Source: Bacteroidota bacterium
GTDB lineage: Bacteria > Bacteroidota > Bacteroidia > AKYH767-A > OLB10
Direction: 5' to 3'
Assembly (NCBI GenBank): GCA_016721435.1
Contig: JADKIC010000005.1
Coordinates: 94,572 to 158,571 of the forward strand
Length of the DNA stretch: 64,000 bases
The notes under the pieces are model-generated. The model saw only the letters and a list, made by a program, of their open reading frames with translations. It had not been told where the DNA came from and did not search any database. Of the stretch, positions 18,997 to 27,431 are shown piece by piece. The translations under genes were made by a program, and so were the position numbers. Positions within the stretch are counted from its first letter, which is position 1. Each line of letters begins with the position of its first letter.

Positions 18997-21180
18997 CTAC
19001 TTCTTCACCAACCTCGTCACTACAGTATTGTCCTTGCTATCGGTAAGGCGTAACAGATAGACGCCGCTGTTAGTGACTTCCGGTGTTAATGTGAACGATT
19101 GTCTGCCCTGACTCACTTCCTGTATGGTCTCCCATACTTTCTTTCCATCTTGAGTAAACAATTCCGCCCGCAAAGTGGTGGACTCCGGAAATTCCATGAG
19201 GATACTTAATTCATCTATAAATGGATTGGGACCGATAGTGTTTATTTTCAACTCTGTTAAAACTGTTGTACGGGTGACGGACTGCGGGGCAAAAGTTTCT
19301 GATTGTCCGTCGTAGTCAATTTGTGTGAGGCGATAATAGCTGGTACCATTGAATGGTTCATCATCGGTGAGCATGTAAGAGCGGGCGACAGAACTATTCC
19401 CTGCTCCACTCACTCTGCCTATCTCTTCAAAAGAATATGCATCCCAACTGCGTTCCACTTTAAAAAAGTCGTTATTGATTTCGGAGGAGGTGGTCCACTT
19501 TACTCTTACTACATTCTCTTCAGGCATTAAAGAAAATGATGTAAGTACAACAGGCAAGGGACTGCTTCCTGCACTGTAGGGATTAAATGTACTGAGCAAT
19601 GTTGCCGTTTCTCCGGGCCCACCTTTTGTACCGCCATTGGGAGTAAAATTAGACACAGAAGGTGAGTTCGATGTTCCATTCGCACCGCCGGCTACGCTTA
19701 TACTGATGGCCGGAAGATTGCTGATAGCTACATAACCACCGCCTCCACCGCCTCCTGCTCCTTCTGCCTCCGGCCAACTTAAATTCTGACTTCCTCCTGT
19801 ACCTCCTTTTGCTTCTATACTGATGGAGCTTGTTGCGCCTGTATGATTATAAATAAAAACTGTGCCTCCACCGCCTCCACCGCCTGCACCATCATTTCCG
19901 GTTTGTGTAGTCACTGAACTTCCATTTGCATAAATAGTCCCGCTACCGGTCACATTATTTTTTACCAATAAGAAAACGATTCCACCACCATCTGCACCTG
20001 CAGTACCTGTTCCATTGTTGGAATCTCCGGCACCACCTCCGCCGCCCATAAATATTCTTCCACCGCTATAATCCAGAGGACGCCCCCCAAAGCCACCTCC
20101 GTTCAAACGATTGTCGCCACCCCAGTCAGAATGACCCGGTGCTCTCGTAAGTTCATTTCCATCATTCGACGAATAGGAATATCCTCCTCTTCCACCTCCG
20201 GTAGAAGTATTATTTGCAAAGCCTGATGATTCGAGATTCCAGGCGGTTGTCCAGTTGGCATTGGAGTTATCCGGATTTCCGTTTCCATTCCATGCTGCCG
20301 GGCTTCCTGCATTCGCACCTCCACCCCCGGCGCAGTTATGGGCGTTCCCACCTCCACCACCGTTAGCCGGTGCATTTCTACAATAGGCACCACTGCTCAG
20401 CGCAGATGCAAGTCCCGCAATGCTTTCTCCTTTTTCGGCACCTTCCTTTGAATCGGATGATCTGCGTTTTGATGCATTGCCCGGTAAATTTGAATTTTGC
20501 TCTATTGAACCTCCTCTGAAACCCTTTCCGGTTACATCAATGCTTCCGTTTAAAGCAACATTATTTGCAGACTCCACCGCTACAATTCCACCGGTTGATC
20601 CATCCCAATCGGGACAGGTAATACTGGCTCCATTGTTAATGGTCAAGTCACTGTAACGCGGAACACGAATCACCTGCACTTTGCCGGAAGAAGTATACCC
20701 ATACCTCAATCCATTGGCCAATGTAATGGTAGTTGAATTAGGTCGTGCACTCACTTTTGCAAATTCATATCGTCCGCAATTGTTATAATTGGAAACATTA
20801 CCATAAGAAGAATTATCAGATGTGGTGATAGAAGCGCCCTGCATTTGAATGATAAGCACCAGATCACCCGCTGCGAGCGAACCTGCAAAACGACTGTTAG
20901 CATTCAATGTAGATGATGCCACCGTCAAACTGGTACCTCCAACTGATACATTGGATGAAAGGGTGGTGTATTCATTTACGATCGTATTTGCAGCGGTAAT
21001 CGTTTTTGTTCCATCCTTCCCGGGATTGGCTAAAGCGGATTCGGAAGTGCCCAGATTATTAATGATAAAAAATGTAGCACCGGCAATCGCTGCAAAACTA
21101 AAAGCAAAGACCACTTTCCTCATGGAAATACTTTGCTTCTGAACCTGACGTAAACTTCTCCTCTTTGAACGGTATGACAT
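18997..21180 (-). CDS. Glycine-rich T9SS surface protein
   Basis: 727 residues. The N-terminus is basic (YRSKRRSLRQVQ) before a hydrophobic export segment (about 21-45); an alternative ATG at 21120 (MRKVVFAFSF) would remove the basic part. The body has parallel-beta-type repeats and a long Gly/Asn-rich central part (about 235-500, with GGGGGAGDSNNGTG-like runs), probably loop-rich beta solenoid. After about 540 comes LPVVLTSFSLMPEENVVRVKW, the linker/Fn3-like region common before sorting domains. The T9SS domain begins NTIGPNPFIDELSILMEF and ends VVTRLVKK. Likely an adhesin or outer layer component. Confidence 0.83.
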   Translation of the reverse strand: MSYRSKRRSLRQVQKQSISMRKVVFAFSFAAIAGATFFIINNLGTSESALANPGKDGTKTITAANTIVNEYTTLSSNVSVGGTSLTVASSTLNANSRFAGSLAAGDLVLIIQMQGASITTSDNSSYGNVSNYNNCGRYEFAKVSARPNSTTITLANGLRYGYTSSGKVQVIRVPRYSDLTINNGASITCPDWDGSTGGIVAVESANNVALNGSIDVTGKGFRGGSIEQNSNLPGNASKRRSSDSKEGAEKGESIAGLASALSSGAYCRNAPANGGGGGNAHNCAGGGGANAGSPAAWNGNGNPDNSNANWTTAWNLESSGFANNTSTGGGRGGYSYSSNDGNELTRAPGHSDWGGDNRLNGGGFGGRPLDYSGGRIFMGGGGGAGDSNNGTGTAGADGGGIVFLLVKNNVTGSGTIYANGSSVTTQTGNDGAGGGGGGGTVFIYNHTGATSSISIEAKGGTGGSQNLSWPEAEGAGGGGGGGYVAISNLPAISISVAGGANGTSNSPSVSNFTPNGGTKGGPGETATLLSTFNPYSAGSSPLPVVLTSFSLMPEENVVRVKWTTSSEINNDFFKVERSWDAYSFEEIGRVSGAGNSSVARSYMLTDDEPFNGTSYYRLTQIDYDGQSETFAPQSVTRTTVLTELKINTIGPNPFIDELSILMEFPESTTLRAELFTQDGKKVWETIQEVSQGRQSFTLTPEVTNSGVYLLRLTDSKDNTVVTRLVKK

Positions 21181-21382
21181 TACTGGCCTTTATATGAAGT
21201 CAATCATACGTAAACGGGGGTTGTTTGTTTCAGAAAAACTGATCTCGGCGGGTAATTAATAAGGCAACTTTCATCTATTTAAACTATTATTTATCAATAA
21301 CATGTAGAACGAAATACCCATCCTCCGCAGTTTAAAAGACTTGTAACTTTCCTTCTGCAAAACCGTTTGATAAAAGATTCTC

Positions 21383-21413
21383 TTGCTTTAGGAAAGCAAA
21401 TAGATTACCTTTG
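21383..21413 (+). promoter_or_regulatory. Bacteroidota promoter of the RhlE-type helicase gene
   Basis: TTG at 21383-21385 and TACCTTTG at 21406-21413, 20 bp apart, match the -33/-7 consensus. The predicted leader to the ATG is about 175 bases, long enough for regulatory folding as in cold-shock helicase genes (inference). The rest of the 21181-21595 gap shows no gene. Confidence 0.55.
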
Positions 21414-21595
21414 TACCATCAAAGCGTGGTTTCTATCGTTGATGAACGTTCTTATACGCATCACACGCAACCCTCCCGGTTTTAATAGAAATTACATCAA
21501 GGCTATCCGGAATCCAGTTTTACATTAAACCGGTTTTCATACGCCTGATCATCTGTATCGCAGTCGTGGCATGTTGCCATCGGCTAAAAACGATT

Positions 21596-22633
21596 ATGGA
21601 ATTAAAAAAAATAATGACATTTAATGACTTACAACTGCTCCCACAAATTCTGGAAGCATTGCACGAAAAGGGCTATCGCGAGCCTACACCCGTACAGGAA
21701 CAAACCATTCCTGCGGTAATGCGCGGCCGTGATGTACTTTCACTGGCACAAACAGGAACCGGTAAAACAGCAGCCTTTGCTCTTCCTATTCTTCACCGCC
21801 TCGGCACAATGACTCCTGCAAAGGGAATCAGTGTACTGGTATTGGCTCCTACACGGGAACTGGCGATACAGATCCACGATAACTTCAGCGCCTATGGGAA
21901 AACGCTTCCCTTCAGAATGGCATTGCTGTATGGTGGTGTCGGACAAAATCCACAGGAACAAGCCTTGAAAAAACATCCTGCTATTGTTATTGCAACACCG
22001 GGACGATTACTGGATCTCTACAGTCAGGGACATATTAAACTCAACACGGTAACCACATTGGTACTGGATGAATGTGACCGTATGCTCGACATGGGATTTG
22101 CCCGTGACCTGAATAAAATACTTGGTTTGCTTCCCCGCGAACGCCAGACCCTGCTCTTCAGCGCTACAATGCCTGATGATATCCGCGCGATGGCTGAAAA
22201 GCACATGTCCGATCCCGTTAGAGTACAGATTGTCACCAACGAAGAAAATCTTCCGAAAATCAGTCAGCGCATGTACTACGTAAACCGTGATCGTCGTCAG
22301 GATTTATTGCTGGATGTCATCGAAAAAGAACCTGCTGAACAAGCCCTCATCTTCACCCGTACAAAACGTGGTGCTGATCGCCTTTCTAAAGTACTTACCA
22401 AGGAAGGACATTCCGCTTCCGCCATCCACGGAGATAAATCACAAAGCCAACGTGAAAAAGCATTGAAAGCTCGTTCTCACGCCCACCTTCCCGATGGTGT
22501 ATTGGTGGCCCCTGATCCGGCACATGCGCCCAAACGCGGACCCGGATTCAAGCGACCTTCGTCCCCTGCACCGGCTGCAAAACCCGCACGATCCTCCTCA
22601 TTCGGTAAAAAAAGTAGTGGCTCGCGTTGGTAA
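21596..22633 (+). CDS. DEAD-box RNA helicase (RhlE-like) with internal deletion
   Basis: RNA helicase of ribosome assembly or cold adaptation type. Present: Q-motif (REPTPVQEQTIP), motif I AQTGTGKT, Ia PTRELAIQ, Ib TPGRLLD, motif II as DECD rather than DEAD, motif III SATMP, motif IV LIFTRTKRGAD. After IHGDKSQSQREKALKA the chain jumps directly to a basic, Pro/Ala/Ser-rich RhlE-type tail. Motifs V (ATDIAARGID) and VI (HRIGRTGR), some 60-80 residues or more, are missing. As read, the protein could bind ATP but should not complete the helicase cycle. An assembly deletion is possible. The ATG at 21596 (MELKK) is preferred; 21614 is an alternative. Confidence 0.85.
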   Translation: MELKKIMTFNDLQLLPQILEALHEKGYREPTPVQEQTIPAVMRGRDVLSLAQTGTGKTAAFALPILHRLGTMTPAKGISVLVLAPTRELAIQIHDNFSAYGKTLPFRMALLYGGVGQNPQEQALKKHPAIVIATPGRLLDLYSQGHIKLNTVTTLVLDECDRMLDMGFARDLNKILGLLPRERQTLLFSATMPDDIRAMAEKHMSDPVRVQIVTNEENLPKISQRMYYVNRDRRQDLLLDVIEKEPAEQALIFTRTKRGADRLSKVLTKEGHSASAIHGDKSQSQREKALKARSHAHLPDGVLVAPDPAHAPKRGPGFKRPSSPAPAAKPARSSSFGKKSSGSRW

Positions 22634-22744
22634 ACGAATCGCTATTTTATGGTAATTCAATTACTTAAAAAGTTTAGCTTTTTTTTGTGAAATTGGAAGT
22701 AATTATGGAAAATTAATTATTTTTCATGTGTTAAATCCATTCAC

Positions 22745-23716
22745 ATGAAAACGACATTGAAAATTATAAAAGGAACAGGTCTCTTCGTGATACTGTTCCT
22801 TTTTATTTTAAGTATTGTTGTCTTTGCAAAAAAAGACCGAACCTTCGATGCACCCTATCCCGCTATACAGGCTGTTTATGATTCTGCCGTGATCGCGAGA
22901 GGAAAAGAGCTGGTGTACGGTGCGGCGCATTGTGCCCATTGCCATGCTCCGGTTTCACAACTGGATGCTATTGAACGTGGGGAAATAGTTCCATTGGCAG
23001 GTGGACATATATTCGATATACCTCCTGCTAAAATTTACACTCCCAATATCACCTCCGATAAAGAAACGGGCATTGGTGCCTGGCCGGATAGTGTGATTGC
23101 CCGATCCCTTCGTTACGGAGTAGGACATGCCGGAAGTGCACTCGTCGACTTTATGCCCTTCCAGCATTTGAGTGATGCTGATCTCACCGCTGTCATCAGC
23201 TATTTAAAAACAGTACCTCCTGTAAAAAATAAAGTACCTGCGACGGAATGGAAATTATTAGGCACTGTATTGAAAGCATTGGTCATAGAACCTACCGGAC
23301 CCACCATTGAAATTCCAAAACATGTGGCGCCAGGTGCTACGGTCGAATATGGAAAATATTTAGCGGAATCTGTTGCGAATTGCAGAGGATGTCATACCGA
23401 ACGCGATTTAAAAACCGGGAAATACATCGGCACTCCCTATGCCGGAGGTTTCCATATGCCCTGTGAAGTGAACCCTGCGCTTGAAGTTGTGACACCCAAC
23501 ATTACCTCCGATGCACAAACCGGAAAGCTGGCGAATTGGACGGAAGATGATTTTCTGCAACGCTTCCGAAAAGGAAAAGTGATTCATGAAAGCACCATGC
23601 CCTGGGGACCTTTCAGCAGATTAGCCGATGATGACCTGAGAGCGATTTACCGTTTCCTGAAGACCGTTCCACCTGTAACCAATGACCCCGGTCCGGTGCT
23701 GGTCAGCGTCAAATAA
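22745..23716 (+). CDS. Membrane-anchored di-haem cytochrome c
   Basis: 323 residues with an N-terminal membrane anchor (about 10-28) and two c-type domains. Haem sites are C63-AH-C66-H67 and C213-RG-C216-H217, with matching distal parts (TPNITSDKETGIGAW and TPNITSDAQTGKLANW) that show an internal duplication. This layout is that of the electron-transfer subunit found with alcohol/aldehyde or gluconate dehydrogenases, but no dehydrogenase lies nearby, so the partner is unknown. It acts on the periplasmic side of the inner membrane. A YjbR-type gene follows after about 20 bp. Confidence 0.9.
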   Translation: MKTTLKIIKGTGLFVILFLFILSIVVFAKKDRTFDAPYPAIQAVYDSAVIARGKELVYGAAHCAHCHAPVSQLDAIERGEIVPLAGGHIFDIPPAKIYTPNITSDKETGIGAWPDSVIARSLRYGVGHAGSALVDFMPFQHLSDADLTAVISYLKTVPPVKNKVPATEWKLLGTVLKALVIEPTGPTIEIPKHVAPGATVEYGKYLAESVANCRGCHTERDLKTGKYIGTPYAGGFHMPCEVNPALEVVTPNITSDAQTGKLANWTEDDFLQRFRKGKVIHESTMPWGPFSRLADDDLRAIYRFLKTVPPVTNDPGPVLVSVK

Positions 23717-23736
23717 TTTTAGTTGTATATTTGGAA

Positions 23737-24081
23737 ATGGTCAACTTTGCCTCAGTTCGTAAACTGGCTCTATCGTTTGAAGGAACAATAGAAACTCCAC
23801 ATTTTGAGAAAATTGCTTTCAAAGTAAAAAATAAAATCTTTATCACATTGAACAAAGAGCATCATCGTGCCTGTGTCAAACTTTCGGCCATTGATCAAAG
23901 TGTATTCTGTTCTTATGATCCGCTCATCATCTATCCTGTTCCCAATGCCTGGGGAAAACAGGGCTGGACATTAATCAATTTAAAAAAGGTTCCTAAGGAA
24001 ATGTTTATGGATGCACTCACCACGGCCTATTGTCATGTAGCTCCTGTGAAACTTGCTGAAAAGCATCGGAATAAATTGTGA
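23737..24081 (+). CDS. MmcQ/YjbR-family protein
   Basis: About 114 residues with the CyaY-like fold family signature: early LALSFEGTIETPHFEKIAFKV, central KIFITLNKEHHRACVKL, and the WTLINLKKVPKEMFMDAL helix near the end. Family members are small cytosolic proteins with a proposed DNA-binding surface; the role is unclear. The ATG at 23737 is used; an in-frame TTG lies six bases upstream. Probably co-transcribed with the cytochrome gene. Confidence 0.87.
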   Translation: MVNFASVRKLALSFEGTIETPHFEKIAFKVKNKIFITLNKEHHRACVKLSAIDQSVFCSYDPLIIYPVPNAWGKQGWTLINLKKVPKEMFMDALTTAYCHVAPVKLAEKHRNKL

Positions 24082-24168
24082 ATAGAGATCAAATACTGAT
24101 TATTGAGCACCTGTTTTAAAATTTGATAGCTCCATTTTAGTATCTTCGAATACTCAAAAAAATATCCT

Positions 24169-24810
24169 ATGAAAAAAATTGTACTTACACTATTCATTGC
24201 CTCCTGGATTGTTGGAGCCCAGGCTCAGGCTACAAAAGAAAATGCTGCAAAACCGGCAGAGGCTAAACCACGAGCGGCAGCTACTAATGAAAAAGCGCCT
24301 GCCAAAACGCCGGAAGACATAGAAAAAATCTGGATGGAATACATGACTCCCGGTGAGGAACATGCTCAACTGGCGGCATCTGAAGGCGACTGGAAAGAAG
24401 AAATAAAAATGTGGATGTCTCCGGATGCAGAGCCCACGCAATCGACTGCAACTGTTGTAGTCAGCATGATTTTAGAAGGACGTTATCAAATGTCCATTCA
24501 TCAGGGAGACTTTAATGGTATGCCCTTTCATGGACAAGGAATAACCGGATATGATAAAGCATTAAAGAAATATGTTTCAACCTGGATGGACAATATGGGC
24601 ACAGGTGTTCTTTTCAGTACGGGTACTTTCAACCCTAAACTGGGAGGAATTGAGTTCTTCGGAGAGCAAGCCGATCCCATTACCGGAAAGATGATGAAAA
24701 TACGCGAAGTGTACACGGTAAAAAGCGAAAGCGAACATTTTATGGAGATGTACACCACTCCTCACGGAGGAAAAGAATACAAGAACATGGAAATCAAAAT
24801 GACGAGATAA
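24169..24810 (+). CDS. Secreted DUF1579 family protein
   Basis: 213 residues: signal peptide to AQAQ (about 22), an Ala/Lys/Glu-rich linker (about 23-55), then DUF1579 with MTPGEEHAQLAASEGDWKEEI, SMILEGRYQMSIHQGDFNGM and GITGYDKALKKYVSTWMDNM. The family has a lipocalin-like beta barrel and unknown function, often seen in environmental Bacteroidota. Likely periplasmic. A perfect terminator follows. Confidence 0.88.
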   Translation: MKKIVLTLFIASWIVGAQAQATKENAAKPAEAKPRAAATNEKAPAKTPEDIEKIWMEYMTPGEEHAQLAASEGDWKEEIKMWMSPDAEPTQSTATVVVSMILEGRYQMSIHQGDFNGMPFHGQGITGYDKALKKYVSTWMDNMGTGVLFSTGTFNPKLGGIEFFGEQADPITGKMMKIREVYTVKSESEHFMEMYTTPHGGKEYKNMEIKMTR

Positions 24811-24841
24811 TCAAAAATATTTCTCACTTCTGTTAAAATAG

Positions 24842-24872
24842 AAAAGGCAACCTGCAAAACAGGTTGCCTTTT
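24842..24872. terminator. Rho-independent terminator, copy 1 of a repeated element
   Basis: Perfect 13-bp stem AAAAGGCAACCTG / CAGGTTGCCTTTT with a five-base loop, then more T. The same hairpin with the same downstream word TCTATTCAGATAAA recurs at 27384-27412. Confidence 0.88.
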
Positions 24873-24915
24873 TCTATTCAGATAAATTGAAATACATTCC
24901 TTCGGCTTTGTTATT
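24873..24915 (-). pseudogene. Remnant of a T9SS gene 3' end
   Basis: On the minus strand the sequence beside terminator copy 1 reads NNKAEGMYFNLSE then stop. It parallels NAEGMYFML in the sorting domain of the 27432-29213 protease and has a near-identical DNA word (GAAATACATTCCTTC). Together with the shared terminator, this suggests a deleted paralogue of that gene's 3' end. Confidence 0.45.
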
Positions 24916-24987
24916 AAGACTTTGGAAAGATTTCAAACATTGCCGCTATGCACAAATATTAGATATGTGCTTCCTGAACTATTTCTT

Positions 24988-26844
24988 TCAATTCGCTACA
25001 ATAATTTTTTCGCGGATTACTGCATTGTTTTCCGTATTTGTTCCGAGCAATAAATATGTTCCAACGGAAAGATTGTTTTTATTAAATGATAGTATATTTA
25101 TACCCTCTGCAGCCATTCCTTTATACAATTCTTTTACCAGCGCACCCTTTTCATCAAATAAGGAGAGCAAAAGTTCCTGCTCTTTTGCCATGGTAAACTC
25201 TAAACTAAAAGTTTCTGCAACGGGTTGAGGAAACACTTTAACAGCATCAACAGGTTGCTCGTCTGCAGTAAGGCCTATCCGGGGAGAAGTAGTGTGCACT
25301 TCTGATATCCACGTACTCCAGTTATGTGCAGTTGTACCGTACGCGCCTGACATCCATATAGACGGTGTACTACTATTGTGTTTACGCGCAATACCTGAAT
25401 AATCCCCCCACCTCTCAGTAGTGGAAGTTTGGAAATTAACATAACCTCCACCGGATTTAATATTAAGCTGACTTGACCAAACAAAACTATTATCAACATT
25501 CCTTACGTACAAGGAAGGAAAAATACCTGCGTTGACTGCCTGATAACCTATCATGACTGACTTGTCAGCGGTAGAATTGGTAAAAGAAGCTATTGAACCG
25601 TATGCATAATCGGTGGTTGAACTACCGGTTAAAGTTGTTCGAACATCCTTCAGGCTGCCAACTGTTATACGATGATATCGTACCCCGCAAAAACCGCTTC
25701 CCTTATCCACATTGTGCACAAAATGTATGATTCCACTTAAATAAAAGCCACTCAAGGCACGGCAATCACCCACATCCAGCAAATCAGTACTTCCACTTTG
25801 AGAGGCGTCGCCTGCCGCTGAGTAGTTTGAAGTTGGAATTGAATTATATGTCATCACCGGGTTAGCAGTGAGGATATTTGAAATTTTATATAATTTAACC
25901 GTGCTACCCGATGCTGAATTGGTAGAGATAAAAAAACAGCCAGGACCATAAGAAGATCCATGTCCATGACCTATGGGTAATATTGAACCGGGTGTACCTG
26001 TTATATTAGACCAGGTAACACTTGACATGCTCGCACCACTATATCCCTGAGTTTTATTTAACTGTAGTATCACACTTTGATCAAATATATTTAAATTACT
26101 AAACATATTTCCACTAATAAATAGCTCACCGTTGGTAACAGCGATCTTTGGATAATCAAACCACTTTGAATTGCTCAACACATCACCGTTTAAATTGTAT
26201 ACCCACCATCCACCGGTTACCGGATTGCTTGTTTTAGAAAAACAAACTATTAGACGGGATGTTGTTGGTGTAGTACCTGAGAGTGTTACTAAAATAAACC
26301 GGTTGCTGACGTTGTCATAAAGTACATGTGGATCGAAAGCGCTGGTGATAGTAGGAATATTAATAAATCCTGCGAGTGTATTTGTATATAAACTCGTTCC
26401 ACTGGTATTGTACATTTTAATATTACTGTTAGTAACACTAACAATGTATCCACCATTGGAAATGGCAACAGAATTATCCAGTGGTGTCCATCCGCTGTTG
26501 GTATTGCCTTGGAAATTAGTGCCTTTTACAGGTGTAGCCTGTAGCGCTTCCGGCTCAGGGGTGGGTATACTACTTAGTAGTTTCTGACGTAACAACTGCT
26601 TCTCTGCCTTAATACGATCAACTAATTCCTGATCCTGGTCAGTGGTAGGATGCTTAATCGGTTTATGGTTGATCATAACCATCCATGCAGGATCTACACT
26701 TTGCATTTGTGTGCTGCCTGCACAAGGGGTTTGAAAAATCTCTGTTTTAGAAGCAGTTATTACTTCCGTGCTTTGAGCAAAAGAAATTTTTGCAACTAAT
26801 AATAGGATTACATAAACGCTGATGTGTTCAAATGTTTTTTTCAT
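24988..26844 (-). CDS. T9SS cargo, probable beta-propeller surface protein
   Basis: 618 residues: signal peptide to SFAQS (about 24), a pro-region with DRIKAEKQLLRQKLLSSIPT, then a beta-rich body that looks like a propeller (GWTPLDNSVAISNGGYIVSV, FDPHVLYDNVSNRFILVTLS, WFDYPKIAVTNGELFISGNM, and a late RWGDYSGIARKHNSSTPSIW). The RWGDYSG and FDYPKIA pieces are typical of a secreted family common in this phylum. The T9SS domain starts VFPQPVAETFSLEF and ends REKIIVAN. No enzyme motif is recognised. Confidence 0.83.
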   Translation of the reverse strand: MKKTFEHISVYVILLLVAKISFAQSTEVITASKTEIFQTPCAGSTQMQSVDPAWMVMINHKPIKHPTTDQDQELVDRIKAEKQLLRQKLLSSIPTPEPEALQATPVKGTNFQGNTNSGWTPLDNSVAISNGGYIVSVTNSNIKMYNTSGTSLYTNTLAGFINIPTITSAFDPHVLYDNVSNRFILVTLSGTTPTTSRLIVCFSKTSNPVTGGWWVYNLNGDVLSNSKWFDYPKIAVTNGELFISGNMFSNLNIFDQSVILQLNKTQGYSGASMSSVTWSNITGTPGSILPIGHGHGSSYGPGCFFISTNSASGSTVKLYKISNILTANPVMTYNSIPTSNYSAAGDASQSGSTDLLDVGDCRALSGFYLSGIIHFVHNVDKGSGFCGVRYHRITVGSLKDVRTTLTGSSTTDYAYGSIASFTNSTADKSVMIGYQAVNAGIFPSLYVRNVDNSFVWSSQLNIKSGGGYVNFQTSTTERWGDYSGIARKHNSSTPSIWMSGAYGTTAHNWSTWISEVHTTSPRIGLTADEQPVDAVKVFPQPVAETFSLEFTMAKEQELLLSLFDEKGALVKELYKGMAAEGINILSFNKNNLSVGTYLLLGTNTENNAVIREKIIVAN

Positions 26845-27031
26845 AATAATAATTTTTAAATGGGTGATTTATATATTAATGATTAAATTAAACAGATTTT
26901 AAAATTAGGATATTCACTAGAATTTAAAATATTAAATTCTGATTTTGGTCAGCGGCATTTAGTCTCGAAGACCTCGGATAATTAAAATAGGTGGTAAGGA
27001 ATCAAATAATTTCATAAAAACGAATCACTAT

Positions 27032-27340
27032 TTAATTTATCATCTTCTTCTTAATTTCTAGTTTAGCTCTTTTTATAGAATCGAGTTGTGCTTGTTCCGG
27101 TGATCCATGAATAATTTCCATTGAGGTATCAGGTGAAATTGAATTCATTTGTTTAATGGATGCGCTATCAACTATGCTGCCAGAGATCTCCCCGGACACT
27201 GTATCTTTCTCTATTTGAAATTGCATCTCGGAAATTGTGTCATTTCCGGATGAGTGCTCCTTACTCCGGTTATGACACGATGCAATCAACCAAATTATAC
27301 CGGTTAGAGAAAGTACTTGAATACCACAGAATTTAAACAT
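27032..27340 (-). CDS. Small lipoprotein, unknown
   Basis: About 102 residues when started at the ATG at 27340 (MFKFCGIQVLSLTG), which gives a lipoprotein signal with lipobox LIASC. The longer in-frame start at 27391 lies inside the neighbouring terminator hairpin. After the Cys the chain is acidic and Ser/Asp/Ile-rich, ending in a basic helix (AQLDSIKRAKLEIKKKMIN). No family recognised. It lies between two T9SS genes on the same strand. Confidence 0.55.
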   Translation of the reverse strand: MFKFCGIQVLSLTGIIWLIASCHNRSKEHSSGNDTISEMQFQIEKDTVSGEISGSIVDSASIKQMNSISPDTSMEIIHGSPEQAQLDSIKRAKLEIKKKMIN

Positions 27341-27383
27341 CAGTAATATTAATATTTTATTTTGGATATGATAGCTTACCGAG

Positions 27384-27412
27384 AAAGGCAACCTGCAAAA
27401 CAGGTTGCCTTT
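27384..27412. terminator. Rho-independent terminator, copy 2
   Basis: 12-bp stem AAAGGCAACCTG / CAGGTTGCCTTT with a five-base loop. It ends the minus-strand protease gene at 27432 and repeats the element at 24842, including flanking TCTATTCAGATAAA. Confidence 0.8.
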
Positions 27413-27431
27413 TCTATTCAGATAAAACTCA

